From: Candidatus Eremiobacterota bacterium
GTDB taxonomy: Bacteria > Vulcanimicrobiota > Vulcanimicrobiia > Vulcanimicrobiales > Vulcanimicrobiaceae
Direction: 5' to 3'
Assembly: GCA_019240525.1 (NCBI GenBank)
Contig: JAFAYE010000001.1
Coordinates: forward strand, 221,300 to 285,299
Length of the DNA: 64,000 nt
In this document: positions 61,546 to 64,000 of the stretch, piece by piece
Position numbering within the stretch: the first letter of the stretch is position 1
Layout: each line of letters starts with the position of its first letter
The notes under the pieces: model-generated
Seen by the model: only the letters and a program-made list of their open reading frames with translations
Databases searched by the model: none
What the model was told of the DNA's origin: nothing
Position numbers and translations under genes: made by a program

Positions 61546-62922
61546 TTAAGAACACTCCAGTTGGACGAGGCACTCAACGTGGCCGGTCTGGGGAAACATA
61601 TCAAACGGTTGGACCGCGCCGAGGCGGTAGCCCTTGGCCACGAGGAACTTCGAATCCCGTGCGAGGGTTGCCGGATCGCACGACAGGTACCATATCCTTC
61701 GAATGCCGGAGCCGGCAATCGCGCCAAGCGTTACCTCGTCGGAACCCTTGCGCGGAGGATCCAAGAAAACGACGTCCGTGTTGTGCAATATCTTTTGCAT
61801 CGCATGGCCGGCCGCCAACTGCTCGACGCGGCCGGGGGTAAAACATACGCGCTCGGTACAATCGTTGAACCCGGCGTTATTGACGGCTTCCTCGATCGCT
61901 TGCGCGCTCTCCTCAATGCCGTGAACGCGCCAGCCGTGCTTGGCGAAGAAGAGCGAGAACGTGCCTACCCCGCAATAGAGATCGAGCATTCGGCCCGGCG
62001 GCTCGAGCCACGGTATCATGTGCGTGAAGATACGCCCCACCATCTCGACGTTGACCTGAAAGAACGATCCGGGCGAGATGCGGTAGCGAATGCCGGCGAT
62101 CGACTCCTCGATCTCAGCGTTGCCGGCGAGCACTCGATGACGTCGCCCCAGGATCGCGTTCTCGTTCGAGAGATCGAACGAGTTTGTAACGCCGGCTAGG
62201 GGACGCAAATCGCGCATCAGTGCCGTCGCGCCGCTCTCTGCGCTCTCGGCACGTCGCGCGGTCGTGATCGTAACGACGCTGGACCCGGTTTGCGCCGAAC
62301 TGCGGGATACGAGATGGCGCGTTTCGCGCAACAGCGCGCCGACGGGACCGCTGCGGCGGAGCCGGTCGAGCTCGTGCAGATCCGCGTCGAGTTTGGGCGT
62401 GACGATCGGACATGCGTCAATGGGCACGATCTGGTGCGAGCGTTGCTTGTAAAATCCCAAAACCGCTGGATCTTCGCGGCCGTCGACGACCAGCGACATC
62501 TTATTGCGATACGAGCGTGGTTGCTCCATTCCGATTGTCTCGCTCACGTTCGCGTTGGTAAGGCCACCGATGCGCTGCAGCGCATCGCGCACGAGGCCGC
62601 GCTTCCAGACGAGCTGCGCGGTATAGGTGAGGTGCTGAATCTGACAACCGCCGCAAACTCCGAAGACGGGGCAGAAGGGCTTCGCGCGCTGCGCCGACTC
62701 GCGCAGAATCTCGAGCATCGTTGCGACGGCGTATCGTTGCTTAACGTCGGTAATTCGCACGCGAGCGAGCTCGCCGGGCAGTGGGCCAAAACAAAAAACG
62801 ACAAGCCCTCCGGCCCTGCCGACGCCTTGGCCATTTGCGAGAAGATCCGTGAAGTCGAGGTCGAGTTCGACCCCTTTGCGCAGGCGAGCGCCGGAGTTAG
62901 GCGCTGTGTCGTTGGTCGTCAA
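61546..62922 (-). CDS. rlmD: 23S rRNA (uracil-C5)-methyltransferase RlmD/RumA type
   Basis: A 458-aa TrmA/RumA family enzyme. It has an N-terminal TRAM domain (FCFGPLPGELARVRITDVKQ), the iron-sulfur cysteines CPVFGVCGGCQIQHL, the SAM-binding LDLYCGVGTFSLFFAKHG, VFLDPPRKGSDE and the catalytic YLSCDPATLARD. It probably methylates U1939 or U747 of 23S rRNA; these cannot be told apart from motifs alone. Its 5' end overlaps the small membrane protein gene by 26 bases. Confidence 0.92.
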   Translation of the reverse strand: MTTNDTAPNSGARLRKGVELDLDFTDLLANGQGVGRAGGLVVFCFGPLPGELARVRITDVKQRYAVATMLEILRESAQRAKPFCPVFGVCGGCQIQHLTYTAQLVWKRGLVRDALQRIGGLTNANVSETIGMEQPRSYRNKMSLVVDGREDPAVLGFYKQRSHQIVPIDACPIVTPKLDADLHELDRLRRSGPVGALLRETRHLVSRSSAQTGSSVVTITTARRAESAESGATALMRDLRPLAGVTNSFDLSNENAILGRRHRVLAGNAEIEESIAGIRYRISPGSFFQVNVEMVGRIFTHMIPWLEPPGRMLDLYCGVGTFSLFFAKHGWRVHGIEESAQAIEEAVNNAGFNDCTERVCFTPGRVEQLAAGHAMQKILHNTDVVFLDPPRKGSDEVTLGAIAGSGIRRIWYLSCDPATLARDSKFLVAKGYRLGAVQPFDMFPQTGHVECLVQLECS

Positions 62923-63148
62923 GCGCCTTGAGCAGCGAATTTGCCTCGTCGATGAGCTGCTGAATGCGCTGCGTCGTTGGATCTTCGCGCCGCTCGCCGG
63001 CGGCGAGACGGAAAGAGATGTATGCTAGGGTCGCGCCGAGCGCTGCAACTCCGACTCCGATACCGACCCACATGAGCGCGCGCGCGACGTGGCGTTGCTC
63101 ACGGTCGTCGAGCCGATCGGGATCGGTTCGTGATTCCGGCGACTGCAT
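62897..63148 (-). CDS. Small single-helix membrane protein
   Basis: Not recognised. An 83-aa protein with a basic N-terminus, one membrane helix (ALMWVGIGVGVAALGATLAYI) and a polar amphipathic C-terminal helix (RREDPTTQRIQQLIDEANSLLKAL). ATG 63148 is the best start; a longer frame to 63304 has an unlikely composition. It overlaps the start of rlmD. Confidence 0.65.
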   Translation of the reverse strand: MQSPESRTDPDRLDDREQRHVARALMWVGIGVGVAALGATLAYISFRLAAGERREDPTTQRIQQLIDEANSLLKALDDQRHSA

Positions 63149-63182
63149 GGAGTGCTTGTTCGCGCCCAGGGTAGCTGCGTCC

Positions 63183-63785
63183 CTATTTCGGCCCATGCGG
63201 AGCCACGCTTGCCAAGAAAACGTCGTCGACGAACTGTTGGGTTGAAAGCTTTGGATAGCCGTCGCCGTGCACCCCGAAATAGAGCCAAAAACTGCGGCCG
63301 GCATACGGCGAGAGATTCCACTGACTGAGAATCCAAGCGGCCTTGTTGTTGACGGATCGGTACAGATTCAAGACGACCTCGCCTCGATCGTCGAGCAGAT
63401 CGGCCTCCTGATACGCGAGAACCGCATTGCCCTCATTCGAAAGCTGATAGAGGCGGGCGCTTAACATAGCGGCCGGTGGAATCGTTACGCGCTGACAGAT
63501 GCCCGAGTTGCCGCGAGGCTCACCGGCTCCGGTCGCCGTGCCGGCATACGCGTCGTACGACCCCCTGTATGGATGCTCTTTGGTCACGTACGCGCCGACG
63601 TCGCCGCATTGAAACCATCCGTTGTTTACGCCGCCACTTTCAAAACTTGGATTCGCGATCGCATTGGTCGACGTGCCGGCGGCCGGCTTCCAAAGCCAAG
63701 GTTGGGGCACGTTATAGTGGCCCGGCACCGCATGACGTTGCGCACTGGACGCGCCCACGCCAACGAGGACAAGCAGTGCACTCAT
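63183..63785 (-). CDS. Exported jelly-roll-like protein of unknown function
   Basis: A 200-aa protein with a signal peptide (MSALLVLVGVGASSAQ) and a carbohydrate-binding-module-like domain: NPSFESGGVNNGWFQCGDVG, HPYRGSYDAYAG and FVDDVFLASV. These are the strands of a CBM jelly roll. ATG 63785 is the start; the upstream frame runs antisense to tRNA-Ser. It may bind a polysaccharide at the cell surface; this is inference from the fold. Confidence 0.68.
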   Translation of the reverse strand: MSALLVLVGVGASSAQRHAVPGHYNVPQPWLWKPAAGTSTNAIANPSFESGGVNNGWFQCGDVGAYVTKEHPYRGSYDAYAGTATGAGEPRGNSGICQRVTIPPAAMLSARLYQLSNEGNAVLAYQEADLLDDRGEVVLNLYRSVNNKAAWILSQWNLSPYAGRSFWLYFGVHGDGYPKLSTQQFVDDVFLASVAPHGPK

Positions 63786-63831
63786 CGCAAGTATGCGCCG
63801 AGTCGACCCGATTGGTTGCGGATTCGGCTGA

Positions 63832-63922
63832 GGAGAGGTGGTCGAGCGGTTGAAGGCACTCGCTTGGAAAGCGAGCAGAGGTGTTGAGCCTCTCGAGGGT
63901 TCGAATCCCTCCCTCTCCGCCA
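63832..63922 (+). tRNA. tRNA-Ser (anticodon GGA)
   Basis: Class II tRNA: acceptor arms GGAGAGG (63832-63838) and CCTCTCC, discriminator G, encoded CCA (63920-63922). The anticodon stem CTCGC/GCGAG encloses TTGGAAA with anticodon GGA. A long variable arm and the T arm GGGTTCGAATCCC follow. All stems pair. Confidence 0.95.
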
Positions 63923-63927
63923 TCGCG

Positions 63928-63949
63928 GGCCGGCGAATCATCCGCCGGC
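63928..63949. terminator. GC-rich hairpin after tRNA-Ser
   Basis: Arms GCCGGCG/CGCCGGC with a seven-base loop (AATCATC) immediately downstream of tRNA-Ser. There is no T-run, so it is a weak terminator candidate; it may also serve the partial gene on the other strand, whose end lies inside it. Confidence 0.4.
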
Positions 63950-64000
63950 GACGTTGTCCAGATGTGCGAGCCAAAAGTCGAAGCTCGCTCGAGCCTGGGC
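63938..64000 (-). CDS. Possible 3' end of a gene entering from the right edge
   Basis: On the minus strand a frame enters at base 64000 and reads 20 codons (AQARASFDFWLAHLDNVAGG) to TGA at 63940-63938. Composition is protein-like, but the fragment is too short to recognise. It may equally be chance. Confidence 0.3.
   Translation of the reverse strand, partial: AQARASFDFWLAHLDNVAGG

Noticed and set aside
1-64000. Prophage, insertion sequence, integrase or toxin-antitoxin genes
   Set aside because: I looked for transposase, integrase and phage structural motifs and for terminal repeats and found none.

Overview
The window is high-GC, densely coded DNA with no rRNA, insertion sequence, prophage or CRISPR array that I can see. 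The gene set (hopanoid synthesis through HpnC/HpnD/HpnE with a type-2 IPP isomerase, a Tad/Flp pilus locus, an array of exported PF04185 phosphoesterase lipoproteins, an ATPase regulator with winged-helix and BTAD parts, GatCAB, MutS2) suggests a free-living, probably soil-type bacterium. I would place it tentatively in or near Candidatus Eremiobacterota (WPS-2). That placement is inference; no 16S gene is present.

Layout. (1) 1-6923, minus strand: a hopanoid/squalene operon reading STAS protein, prenyl-synthase-like protein, fni, hpnC, hpnD and then one continuous frame in which HpnE is fused to squalene-hopene cyclase; its 3' end runs off the left edge. (2) 6948-11169: an SGNH-MBOAT acyltransferase fusion (minus) divergent from a DHA2-family exporter. 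(3) 11170-15470: a patch that looks less GC-rich, with a GT87-like membrane protein, a lipoprotein behind a hairpin-rich leader and a second exported protein, none related to the flanking loci. (4) 15478-28754: a two-armed Tad locus. The minus arm has the secretin, two TadG-like proteins with an Asn-Phe-Asn-Gly repeat, two TadE-like pseudopilins and an unknown membrane protein. The plus arm has an unknown exported protein, two Flp pilins, a hairpin terminator or attenuator, CpaA, CpaB, a TadZ-TadA fusion, TadB, TadC and a second prepilin peptidase.

(5) 28763-41803: surface-glycan genes: a DUF2142 membrane protein, an M15-like peptidase, several GT2 and GT4 glycosyltransferases, a DUF2304 protein, and an operon of BTAD regulator, duplicated GT-C protein and DPM1-like GT2 behind a good sigma-70-type promoter. 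(6) 41772-44999: GNAT, DUF3465, NodB deacetylase, an RNase HI domain protein and small exported proteins. (7) 45022-52521: five tandem paralogous phosphoesterase lipoproteins. (8) 52615-64000: housekeeping genes: tRNA-Pro, HU, aroQ, hslO, tyrS, mutS2, gatB, gatA, gatC, rlmD, two small genes, tRNA-Ser.

Two habits run through the window. Neighbouring genes very often overlap by four bases (stop inside start), with many GTG, TTG and possibly CTG starts. Domains that are usually separate proteins are often fused (HpnE-SHC, SGNH-MBOAT, TadZ-TadA, GT-C doubled). The strongest novelty candidates are the HpnE-SHC fusion, the TadZ-TadA fusion with its pilin attenuator and repeat-bearing TadG proteins, the doubled GT-C enzyme, and the five-gene phosphoesterase array.
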